DNA of 64,000 nt from positions 62,001 to 126,000 of the forward strand of contig NC_020453.1 in NCBI RefSeq assembly GCF_000344805.1. Direction: 5' to 3'. The notes below the pieces were generated by a model. The model was not told the DNA's origin. It ran no database searches and saw nothing but the letters and a program-made list of their open reading frames with translations. A program made the position numbers and the translations under genes. Source of the stretch: Bradyrhizobium oligotrophicum S58 (lineage in GTDB: Bacteria > Pseudomonadota > Alphaproteobacteria > Rhizobiales > Xanthobacteraceae). Shown piece by piece: positions 57,404 through 64,000 of this stretch (position 1 is the stretch's first letter; every line of letters starts with the position of its first letter).

Positions 57404-57808
57404 GTGGCCAAATCCGAGCTCGGAACCAAACGTATTTGCCCGACCACGGGCAAAAAGTTCTATGACCTCAACAAGAACCCGGTGATTTCGCCCTACACCG
57501 GCGAGGTGGTGCCGATTGCGCCCATCGCGCCGACCCGGGCGATGCGCGGCGAGGCGGCGCGTGCCGCAGCAACCGCCGATGTCGCGCAGGAGCCGGCCGA
57601 GGTCGAGGAGGTGTCGCTCGAGGAGGCCGATGCCGAGGAGAACAGCGGCAAGGTCAAGGCCGTCGTTCCTGAGTCGGAGGACGACATCGAGATCGACGAG
57701 ACGCTCGACGACGACGAGGATGACGACTCGACCTTCATCGCCGACGAGGAAGAAGGCGACGAGGACGTCACCGACATCATCGGCGACGTCGGCGGCGACG
57801 AAGAATAA
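57404..57808 (+). CDS. TIGR02300-family acidic protein with lost zinc-ribbon cysteines
   Basis: 134 residues from GTG 57404 (VAKSELGTKRICPTTGKK). The family starts with a short zinc-ribbon-like segment; here the region reads ICPTTGKKFYDLNKNPVISPYTGE, which keeps one Cys of the expected four. A hydrophobic Pro/Ala stretch (VPIAPIAPTRAM) and a long Asp/Glu-rich tail follow, with almost no basic residues after residue 80. Function is unknown; the acidic tail suggests binding to basic proteins or nucleic-acid machinery. Divergent from aroA with 151 bases between, and upstream of the tRNA gene. A start at 57386 would add six residues. Confidence 0.8.
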   Translation: MAKSELGTKRICPTTGKKFYDLNKNPVISPYTGEVVPIAPIAPTRAMRGEAARAAATADVAQEPAEVEEVSLEEADAEENSGKVKAVVPESEDDIEIDETLDDDEDDDSTFIADEEEGDEDVTDIIGDVGGDEE

Positions 57809-57889
57809 TCTTCGAAGAGACTTGAGATCAGCCGCGAACTGTGGTTCACGGTGCTCCCCGGCGGTCGCCCAGACCGCCGGTTCGGTTCA

Positions 57890-57962
<73 letters not shown>

Positions 57963-57965
<3 letters not shown>

Positions 57966-58395
57966 CGCTTCGCCCTTCGGGCTACGCGTGGCGCAGCCAC
58001 GACGGAGCCCGAAGGGCGAAGCGTGGTGCCCGGCGTAGCCCCTTGGCGAAGCCGGGCTGACAAACCCCCAGTCTGACTGCACAGCAAGTATCGCGCGGGG
58101 TTCTTTCCGACGAGCCCTATTGCTTCGGGCTACGCGTGGCACAGCCACGACGGAGCCCGACGGGCGAAGCGTGGTGCCCGGCGAAGCCTTTGGCGAAGCC
58201 GGGCTGACAAACCCCCAGTCTGACTGTACAGCAAGTATCGCGCGGGGTTCTTTCCGACGAGCCCCATTGCTTTGGGCTACGCGTGGCGCGGCCACGACGG
58301 AGCCCGAAGGGCGAAGCGTGGTGCCTGGCGCAGCCGGGCTGACAAATCCCCGTGCCGATTGCAGAATGCGCGCCCGCGATTCTTCGCGGCGAGCA
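57963..58395. repeat. About 147-bp tandem repeat directly after tRNA-Ala
   Basis: Unit A starts at 57975, unit B at 58123 (148 bases later) and unit C at 58270 (147 bases later; diverged and shorter, fading near 58395). A and B are almost identical. Each unit has a palindrome, for example CCACGCTTCGCCCTTCGGGCT (57963-57983) with its exact inverse at 58006-58026; another stem is CCGGC...GCCGG. The first arm begins on the CCA of the tRNA. No open reading frame or spacer is present, so it is not a CRISPR array. Confidence 0.85.
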
Positions 58396-58402
58396 CCGTC
58401 GC

Positions 58403-58654
58403 ATGTGGTACGTCTACATCATCCGTAGCGTCGCTTTTCCCGACCAGGAATATGTCGGCGCGACCGCAGATATCGGACAGCGCCTCAAAGATCACAACGC
58501 TGGCCGCTCAGCCCACACGTCCAAATTCATGCCGTGGACACTGGTCTGGTATTGCGCCTTCCCGGACAAGCTTCGCGCACTGGCCTTCGAAGCCTATCTG
58601 AAATCGCATTCCGGGCGGGCATTCTCGAAGAAGCGCCTGCTTGGCCCTGCGTGA
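58403..58654 (+). CDS. GIY-YIG nuclease-domain protein
   Basis: 83 residues from ATG 58403 (MWYVYIIRSVAFPDQEYVG). GIY-YIG single-domain family (UPF0213/YhbQ-like): WYVYIIRS and EYVGATADIGQRLKDHN, then KFMPWTLVWYCAF and FEAYLKSHSGRAFSKK. Such small proteins are DNA-repair-like or mobile nucleases; activity is uncertain, although the Tyr pairs and Arg are kept. A longer reading frame begins at a GTG (58352) inside the tandem repeat and adds 17 residues. Stop is just before the ohrR stop (convergent). Confidence 0.85.
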   Translation: MWYVYIIRSVAFPDQEYVGATADIGQRLKDHNAGRSAHTSKFMPWTLVWYCAFPDKLRALAFEAYLKSHSGRAFSKKRLLGPA

Positions 58655-58664
58655 CGAGCCCCCC

Positions 58665-59126
58665 TCACTCACCCGCCGCCGCATCCAGCTGCTCGCGCAG
58701 CCGGACCAGCCTGCCATGCAGATCCGCCAGCTCCGCGAGCGAGCAGCCCGTCGCATCGAGGATCGCCGGGGGAACGATCGCCTTCGCTTTCTCGCGCAGC
58801 CCGGCGCCCTGCGCGGTCAGCGCGACCAGCACCTGCCGCTCGTCGTCAGCGGAGCGGGTGCGCTTGACCAGATGGGCCGCTTCCATCCGCTTCAGCAACG
58901 GCGTCAGCGTGCCCGAATCCAGAAATAGGCGCGCACCGATCTCCTTCACCGACAACCCATCCCGCTCCCACAGCACCAGCATGACCAGATATTGCGGATA
59001 GGTCAGGCCGAGGCGGTCCAGCAGCGGCTTGTAGACGCGGTTGAAGGCGTGCGCGGTCGAATAGACTGCGAAGCAGAGCTGATTGCCGAGTTGGAGCGGC
59101 GCATCGGCCGCAATCTTCTTTCGCAT
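58665..59126 (-). CDS. ohrR: Organic hydroperoxide resistance regulator OhrR (MarR family)
   Basis: 153 residues from ATG 59126 (MRKKIAADAPLQLGNQ). MarR winged helix: YPQYLVMLVLWERDGLSVKEIGARLFLDSGTLTPLLKRME and RTRSADDERQVLVALTAQG (wing). The redox Cys lies in LGNQLCFAVYSTAHAFNR (Cys18), the OhrR sensor position; oxidation releases it from DNA. A second Cys is in DATGCSLAELADL. Divergent from ohr with a palindromic operator between. Confidence 0.93.
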   Translation of the reverse strand: MRKKIAADAPLQLGNQLCFAVYSTAHAFNRVYKPLLDRLGLTYPQYLVMLVLWERDGLSVKEIGARLFLDSGTLTPLLKRMEAAHLVKRTRSADDERQVLVALTAQGAGLREKAKAIVPPAILDATGCSLAELADLHGRLVRLREQLDAAAGE

Positions 59127-59223
59127 TGAGGTCACCACCGAAACGATCCGATCGGCATCTTGAGCCTGCGCTTCCCCGGTCCACAATGCGTGGGGCGTAC
59201 CGATCACGAATTTTCTACCGAAC

Positions 59224-59256
59224 AATTATATTGTGCACAATCTAATTTTGTGCAAC
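59224..59256. promoter_or_regulatory. Candidate OhrR operator
   Basis: AATTATATTGTGCACAAT contains the perfect 12-base palindrome ATTGTGCACAAT (59230-59241); a further half-like ATTTTGTGCAAC follows to 59256. It lies between ohrR and ohr starts, in an A/T-rich stretch. OhrR sites are A/T-rich palindromes of this kind, so control of both genes is likely. Confidence 0.7.
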
Positions 59257-59300
59257 ATGGCCTCGCTGAATTCGTCCACCAACCCCAGGAGACACCCCAG

Positions 59301-59726
59301 ATGTCCGTAAACGTGCTCTACAAGACCAGCGCCAAGGCCACCGGAGGCCGCGACGGCGAGGCCGCGACCCTCGACGGGTCGCTCAGCGTCAAGCTCTCCA
59401 CCCCGAAGGAGCTCGGCGGCGGCGGCGGCCCCGGCAACAATCCCGAGCAGCTGTTCGCTGCCGGCTATGCCGCCTGCTTCATCGGCGCGATGAAGTTCGT
59501 CGGCTCGCAGGGTGGACCGAAGGTCCCGGCCGATACGTCGGTGACCTCGACCGTCGGCATCGGGCCGCGCTCTGAAGGCGGCTTCGGCATCACCGTCGAA
59601 CTCGCCGTGTCGCTCCCCGGCCTCGCCAAGGCCGACGCCGAGGCGCTGGTCGCCAAGGCTCATGAAGTGTGCCCCTATTCCAACGCCACGCGCGGCAATG
59701 TCGACGTCAAGCTGACCGTCGTCTGA
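59301..59726 (+). CDS. ohr: Organic hydroperoxide resistance protein Ohr
   Basis: OsmC/Ohr-family thiol peroxidase that reduces organic hydroperoxides. 141 residues from ATG 59301 ([19 protein letters not shown]). Two catalytic Cys: Cys59 in [14 protein letters not shown] and Cys124 in [13 protein letters not shown]. The [13 protein letters not shown] region and [10 protein letters not shown] with the Arg/Glu partners are typical. An upstream frame back to 59160 is noncoding. Paired with divergent ohrR. Confidence 0.95.
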   Translation: MSVNVLYKTSAKATGGRDGEAATLDGSLSVKLSTPKELGGGGGPGNNPEQLFAAGYAACFIGAMKFVGSQGGPKVPADTSVTSTVGIGPRSEGGFGITVELAVSLPGLAKADAEALVAKAHEVCPYSNATRGNVDVKLTVV

Positions 59727-59878
59727 GGCTGAATTCCGCCATGCGGCAGGGGCGCTGTTCGCGCCTGCCGCATGGCAGCTCTCGTCCGGCCGCAAGGACT
59801 TCTTTTGCCGCGTGACCTTTGCGCCGGCGCCTGTGCAATGCTTAATGACCGCGAGTTCAACCAACCTCGCGACATCCG

Positions 59879-61081
59879 ATGACACCTCCATTTGCTCCCG
59901 GCGCCATGACCGGACTGCGCGTGATCGACCTGACGCGCGTGCTCGGCGGCCCCTATTGCACGCAGATCCTGGCCGATCACGGCGCCGACGTGATCAAGGT
60001 CGAGCCGCCCGCCGGGGACGAGGTCCGCGACTGGGGTCCTCCGTTCCACGATGAGGACGCCGCCTATTTCGTCGGGATCAACCGCAACAAGCGCTCGATC
60101 GGCCTCGACCTCGCCTCGGAAGGCGGCCGCGTGGTGCTGTTGAAGATGCTCGAGACCGCCGACGTGCTGATCGAGAACTTCAAGCCCGGCACCCTGGAGA
60201 AATGGGGCATCGGCAGCGATGTTCTTCGCGAGAAATACCCGCAGCTCGTGCACTGCCGGATCTGCGGCTTCGGCGCCGATGGGCCGCGCGGCGGCAATCC
60301 CGGCTATGACGCGATCATCCAGGCGATGACCGGCATGATCGCCGCAACCGGCTCGCCCGAAAGCGGCCCGATGCGGATCGGCGTTCCCCTGGTCGACATC
60401 ACCACCGGACTCTATGCCGCGATCGGCATCCTGATGGCGCTGTCGGAGCGTCAGCGTTCGGGGATCGGCCAGTTCCTCGAAGTCACCTTGTACGAAACCG
60501 GCCTTGCGATCATGCATCCGCACACCGCGAACTACTTCATGCATGGCAAGCCGCCGTCGCTGACCGGCAACGAGCATCCAAACCTCGTGCCTTACGCGAT
60601 CTTCCCGACCAGGACCGACGACATCTTCATCGGCGTCGGCAATGACGGCACGTTCCGCAAGCTCGCCAAGGAAATCGGCCGCCCGGAGCTCGGGACCGAT
60701 CCGCGCTTCGCCCGCAACCGGGACCGCATCGCCAACCGCGAAGCGCTGCGCGCGGAACTCGCAGCCGTGTTCAGTCAGTTCGAAGCCGAGCCCTTGTGCA
60801 ATCGCCTGCTCGCCGCCGGCCTGCCCGCCGGACCGGTGCAGAAGATCGATCAGGCGCTGACCAATCCGCACACGATCCACCGCGGCGATGTCATAGAGAA
60901 GGACTGGTACAAGGGCGTGGCGTCGCCGATCCGGCTCGAACGCACCAAGCCGACCCTGCGCGCGACGCCGCCGAAGTTCAGCCAGCACGCCCGCGACGTT
61001 CTCGGCGAGTTCGGCTACTCGGAGAGCGAGATCGACGACTTGTTTGCCCAGGGGACCGTTTGCGCCGAACGCAAGCGCTGA
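59879..61081 (+). CDS. Class III CoA-transferase (CaiB/BaiF family)
   Basis: 400 residues. N-terminal MTGLRVIDLTRVLGGPYCTQ and ADHGADVIKVEPPAGDE; INRNKRSIGLDL; DVLIENFKPGTLEKWG; catalytic Asp173 in GVPLVDITTGLYAAIG. The family moves CoA between carboxylic acids (formyl-CoA/oxalate, carnitine, bile acid and others); the substrate cannot be inferred. No operon partner is visible; ohr is 150 bases upstream and ugp is independent. The weak upstream SD leaves the start slightly open; a downstream Met (MTGLRV) is possible. Confidence 0.88.
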   Translation: MTPPFAPGAMTGLRVIDLTRVLGGPYCTQILADHGADVIKVEPPAGDEVRDWGPPFHDEDAAYFVGINRNKRSIGLDLASEGGRVVLLKMLETADVLIENFKPGTLEKWGIGSDVLREKYPQLVHCRICGFGADGPRGGNPGYDAIIQAMTGMIAATGSPESGPMRIGVPLVDITTGLYAAIGILMALSERQRSGIGQFLEVTLYETGLAIMHPHTANYFMHGKPPSLTGNEHPNLVPYAIFPTRTDDIFIGVGNDGTFRKLAKEIGRPELGTDPRFARNRDRIANREALRAELAAVFSQFEAEPLCNRLLAAGLPAGPVQKIDQALTNPHTIHRGDVIEKDWYKGVASPIRLERTKPTLRATPPKFSQHARDVLGEFGYSESEIDDLFAQGTVCAERKR

Positions 61082-61203
61082 TCATCCCGCAAGCCGCTCT
61101 GTCGCCGCGCCGCACCTTCGCAGCGCAGCGACGGAGCGCTTGATTTACCGCAGTTCTCCGCCCCACCCATCACGGCTTTCCCATGCGGGATCAGCCGTCT
61201 ATA

Positions 61204-61221
61204 CATTCACATAACTGTCAT
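61204..61221 (+). promoter_or_regulatory. Candidate Pho box upstream of ugpB
   Basis: CATTCAC-ATAA-CTGTCAT fits two 7-base PhoB direct repeats of the CTGTCAT type separated by four A/T bases: the second repeat is perfect and the first matches five of seven. A degraded third repeat follows. It lies 54 bases before the ugpB ATG. PhoB activation of ugp under phosphate shortage is known in other bacteria. Confidence 0.55.
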
Positions 61222-61274
61222 CTGGCGCTGTTAACGGCCGCAACGACGATGACGTTCCTGGGAGGATCTTTTTG

Positions 61275-62591
61275 ATGTCAGTTCGACAATTTGCTGCTGC
61301 CGCCGCGCTTGCAGCTACTTTTGGTTTTGCCGTTTCGCCCGCACACGCTGTGACTGAAATTCAGTGGTGGCACGCCATGACCGGCGGCAACAACGACATC
61401 GTCAACAAGCTCGCGGAGGACTTCAACGCCTCGCAGAGCGACTACAAAGTGGTGGCGACGTTCAAGGGATCCTATCCCGACACGATGAATGCCGGTATTG
61501 CGGCGTTCCGGGCCGGCACTTCGCCGCACATCCTGCAGGTGTTCGAGGTCGGCACCGCGACCATGATGAGCGCCAAGGGCGCCATCAAGCCGGTCTATCA
61601 ACTGATGAAGGACGCCGGCGAGCCGTTCGACCCGAAGGCCTATCTGCCGGCGATCACCGGCTACTACTCGACGTCGAAGGGCGACATGCTGTCGTTCCCC
61701 TTCAACTCGTCGTCGATGGTGATGTGGATCAACAAGGACGAACTGAAGAAGGCCGGAATCGCCGAGATTCCGAAGACCTGGCCCGAGGTATTCGACGCTG
61801 CCAAGAAGCTGAAGGCGGCCGGTCACGAGACCTGCGGCTTCTCCAACGCCTGGGCGACCTGGGCGCATATCGAGCAGTTCTCGGCCTGGCACAACGTGCC
61901 GATCGGAACCAAGGCCAACGGCCTCGACGGCTTCGACACGGTGCTGGAGTTCAACACGCCGCTCGCCGTCAAGCACCTGCAGAACCTGATCGACCTGCAG
62001 AAGGACAAGACCTACGACTATTCCGGCCGCGGCAATCAGAGCGAAAGCCGGTTCGGCACCGGCGAGTGCGCGATCTTCCTGACGTCGTCAGGTTACTACG
62101 CGAGCGCCAAGAGCACGGCCAAGTTCGACTTCACCTCGGCGCCGATGCCGTATTACCCCGACGTGCAGGGCGCGCCGCAGAACTCGATCATCGGCGGTGC
62201 GTCGCTGTGGGTGATGGGCGGCAAGACGGCCGACGAATACAAGGGCGTCGCCAAGTTCTTCACCTTCCTGTCCGACACCAACCGCCAGGCCAAGCTGCAT
62301 CAGGAATCCGGCTATCTGCCGATCACCAAGGCGGCCTATGAGAAGACCAAGGCCGACGGCTTCTACGAGAAGAATCCGACCTTGCAGACGCCGCTGAAGG
62401 AACTCACCAACAAGGAGCCGACCGAGAATTCGCGCGGCCTGCGCTTCGGCAACATGGTGCAGATGCGCGACGTCTGGGCCGAGGAGATCGAGGCGGCGCT
62501 CGCCGGCAAGAAGTCTGCCAAGGAGGCGCTCGACGCCGCGGTGGCCCGCGGCAACGCCATGTTGCGCACCTTCGAGAAAACGGCCAAGTAA
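61275..62591 (+). CDS. ugpB: sn-Glycerol-3-phosphate ABC transporter, periplasmic binding protein
   Basis: 438 residues from ATG 61275, preceded by GGGAGGAT. Signal peptide MSVRQFAAAAALAATFGFA ending PAHA. Mature part matches UgpB: VTEIQWWHAMTGGNNDIVNKLAEDFN, FKGSYPDTMNAGIAAFRAG, FEVGTATMMSAKGAIKPVYQLM, NKDELKKAGI, and FSNAWATWAHIEQFSAWHNVP. It collects glycerol-3-phosphate (or glycerophosphodiesters) for UgpAEC. Followed by a terminator-like hairpin and ugpA. Confidence 0.95.
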   Translation: MSVRQFAAAAALAATFGFAVSPAHAVTEIQWWHAMTGGNNDIVNKLAEDFNASQSDYKVVATFKGSYPDTMNAGIAAFRAGTSPHILQVFEVGTATMMSAKGAIKPVYQLMKDAGEPFDPKAYLPAITGYYSTSKGDMLSFPFNSSSMVMWINKDELKKAGIAEIPKTWPEVFDAAKKLKAAGHETCGFSNAWATWAHIEQFSAWHNVPIGTKANGLDGFDTVLEFNTPLAVKHLQNLIDLQKDKTYDYSGRGNQSESRFGTGECAIFLTSSGYYASAKSTAKFDFTSAPMPYYPDVQGAPQNSIIGGASLWVMGGKTADEYKGVAKFFTFLSDTNRQAKLHQESGYLPITKAAYEKTKADGFYEKNPTLQTPLKELTNKEPTENSRGLRFGNMVQMRDVWAEEIEAALAGKKSAKEALDAAVARGNAMLRTFEKTAK

Positions 62592-62607
62592 GACCTCACG
62601 GACGAAG

Positions 62608-62635
62608 CTCCCCCTCCCGCCGGAGGGGGAGTTTT
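62608..62635 (+). terminator. Intercistronic hairpin between ugpB and ugpA
   Basis: CTCCCCCTCC (62608-62617) pairs with GGAGGGGGAG (62622-62631), loop CGCC, then TTTTG. It can partly end transcription after ugpB so that more binding protein than permease is made. Confidence 0.7.
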
Positions 62636-62663
62636 GTCATCCGTCCCTCCCGCGGCATCCTCG

Positions 62664-63545
62664 ATGGAAAAATCAGTCGTCTTCAACGGCAAGCTGCTGC
62701 CCTATCTGCTGCTGGCGCCGCAGCTCGCGATCACGCTGATCTTCTTCTACTGGCCGGCCAGCCAGGCAATCCGGCAATCGTTCCTGCAGGAGGACGCGTT
62801 CGGCCTCAATTCCGAATTCGTCGGCCTCGAAAACTACCAGGCGCTGTTCGCGCAGCCGGAATATTACACCGCGATCGGCACCACGGTGGTGTTCTCGTCG
62901 CTCGTCACGGTGCTCTCGCTCGGCGTCGCACTGCTGTTCGCGACCCAGGCGGACAAGAACCTCAAGGGCGGCTCGATCTACAAGACGCTGATGGTGTGGC
63001 CCTATGCGGTGGCGCCCGCCGTTGCCGGCGTGCTGTGGTTCTTCATCTTCCATCCGACGCTGGGGACGCTCGCACGGCCGCTGCGCCTGATGGGCTTCGA
63101 CTGGAATCCGATGCTGAACGGCACCCACGCGATGATCCTCGTGGTGATGGCCGCGGTGTGGAAGCAGGTCGCCTATAATTTCCTGTTCTTCCTCGCCGGC
63201 CTGCAGGCGATCCCGAGAAGCGTGATCGAGGCCGGCGCGATCGACGGCGCCGGGCCGCTGCGGCGGTTCTGGACCATCATCTTCCCGCTGCTGTCGCCGA
63301 CCACGTTCTTCCTTCTGGTGGTCAACATCGTCTACGTGTTCTTCGAGACGTTCGGCATCATCGACGCCGTCACCTCGGGCGGCCCCGCCGGCTCGACCAC
63401 GACGATGGTCTACAAGGTGTTCGCCGATGGCCGGCTCGGCGGTGATCTCGGCGGCTCGGCGGCGCAATCCGTCGTCCTGATGGTGATCGTGATCGCACTG
63501 ACGGCGATCCAGTTCCGCTATGTCGAACGCAAGGTGCAGTACTGA
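62664..63545 (+). CDS. ugpA: sn-Glycerol-3-phosphate ABC transporter permease UgpA
   Basis: 293 residues from ATG 62664 ([17 protein letters not shown]). Six membrane helices: [100 protein letters not shown] and [15 protein letters not shown]. The EAA loop [15 protein letters not shown] contacts the ATPase. Overlaps the next gene by one base. A TTG start at 62634 would add ten residues without a signal. Confidence 0.93.
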   Translation: MEKSVVFNGKLLPYLLLAPQLAITLIFFYWPASQAIRQSFLQEDAFGLNSEFVGLENYQALFAQPEYYTAIGTTVVFSSLVTVLSLGVALLFATQADKNLKGGSIYKTLMVWPYAVAPAVAGVLWFFIFHPTLGTLARPLRLMGFDWNPMLNGTHAMILVVMAAVWKQVAYNFLFFLAGLQAIPRSVIEAGAIDGAGPLRRFWTIIFPLLSPTTFFLLVVNIVYVFFETFGIIDAVTSGGPAGSTTTMVYKVFADGRLGGDLGGSAAQSVVLMVIVIALTAIQFRYVERKVQY

Positions 63546-64000
63546 TGGTCGAGCACCGCCCGCTGCGCGACTTCATCGCCTATGCCGTGCTCTCGTTCGG
63601 CATCGTCATCTTCGCCTTCCCGGTCTATGTCGCGTTCATCGCCTCGACCTACGACGCGGCGACCGTCGTCAGCGGCAACCTTCCCCTGACGCCGGGCCGT
63701 AACCTGCTCGAGAACTATTATCGCGCCGTGTTCGTCGGCGGCTCGCGCTTCATGAATCAGCCGGTCGGGGTGCTTCTCCTCAACTCCTTCATCTCCGCGA
63801 TCGGCATCGCCGTCGGCAAGATCTTCATCTCGATCCTGTCGGCGTTCGCGATCGTCTATTTCCGCTTTCCGTTCCGCAAGACCGCATTCTGGATCATCTT
63901 CGTCACCCTGATGCTGCCGGTCGAGGTCCGCATCTATCCGACCTACAAGATCGTCGCCGACCTGCACATGCTGGACACCTATGCCGGGCTGATCCTGCCG
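63545..64000 (+). CDS. ugpE: sn-Glycerol-3-phosphate ABC transporter permease UgpE (cut by window end)
   Basis: Starts at ATG 63545, overlapping the ugpA TGA by one base; 152 codons are present and the frame runs off the window. It begins [20 protein letters not shown], a first membrane helix, then LTPGRNLLENYYRAVF and LLNSFISAIGIAVGKIFIS, with MLPVEVRIYPTYKIVADL near the cut, as in UgpE and its relatives. Second permease of the UgpAE pair. ugpC (ATPase) would be expected beyond the window. Confidence 0.92.
   Translation, partial: MVEHRPLRDFIAYAVLSFGIVIFAFPVYVAFIASTYDAATVVSGNLPLTPGRNLLENYYRAVFVGGSRFMNQPVGVLLLNSFISAIGIAVGKIFISILSAFAIVYFRFPFRKTAFWIIFVTLMLPVEVRIYPTYKIVADLHMLDTYAGLILP

Overview
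The window is high-GC chromosomal DNA from an alphaproteobacterium, most likely a Bradyrhizobium or a close relative. Reasons: a Fur-family Irr regulator with the heme-binding motif GCPWHD, an alphaproteobacterial DivL-type kinase, alpha-type AddB/AddA, folate/acetyl-CoA genes joined to trpFBA, and many roughly 100-bp palindromic repeats between genes. Most of the sequence is housekeeping core genome. There is one intact-looking insertion sequence (15524-17010); no prophage, CRISPR array or integrative element is visible.

Layout. 1-5002: translation/RNA block infB(end)-rbfA-truB-rpsO-pnp. 5206-9529: an acetyltransferase, two tandem paralogous secreted proteins of unknown function, and a convergent autotransporter. 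9775-13520: fabA-fabB-fabI (minus strand), divergent from irr. 13580-19259: SH3 protein, 2-hydroxyacid dehydrogenase, an IS4-family element inserted into a palindromic repeat, and a divergent LysR/aldo-keto reductase pair. 19289-24543: a MoeB/ThiF-like E1 enzyme, a secreted protease-like protein without its catalytic His/Asp, two tandem orphan ParA-like ATPases and a stand-alone cyclic-nucleotide-binding protein. 24620-30108: mutM, ubiE-ubiB, an RHH-CoaBC fusion and dut. 30299-43563: divL-like kinase, a TsaE-AmgK fusion, a PilZ protein, murU, addB-addA, trxA. 43701-45505: ATP-dependent DNA ligase and a phosphoesterase. 45518-50603: operon trpF-trpB-trpA-accD-folC (minus). 50684-57252: lapA, ihfB, sppA, rpsA, cmk, aroA (minus). 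57404-61081: TIGR02300-type acidic protein, tRNA-Ala(GGC) followed by a 147-bp tandem repeat, GIY-YIG protein, ohrR/ohr, class III CoA-transferase. 61204-64000: a candidate Pho box followed by ugpB-ugpA-ugpE (last gene cut by the window end).

How genes work together. The strongest functional links are: fabA/fabB/fabI for unsaturated and saturated fatty-acid elongation; addA/addB for double-strand-break processing; AmgK (fused to TsaE) with MurU for peptidoglycan-sugar recycling; the overlapping ubiE/ubiB ubiquinone genes; ohrR/ohr for organic hydroperoxide defence; and ugp for glycerol-3-phosphate uptake under phosphate limitation. The least explained parts are the paralogous secreted pair, the orphan ParA pair with palindromes in front of each gene, the pseudo-protease, and the RHH domain fused to CoaBC.
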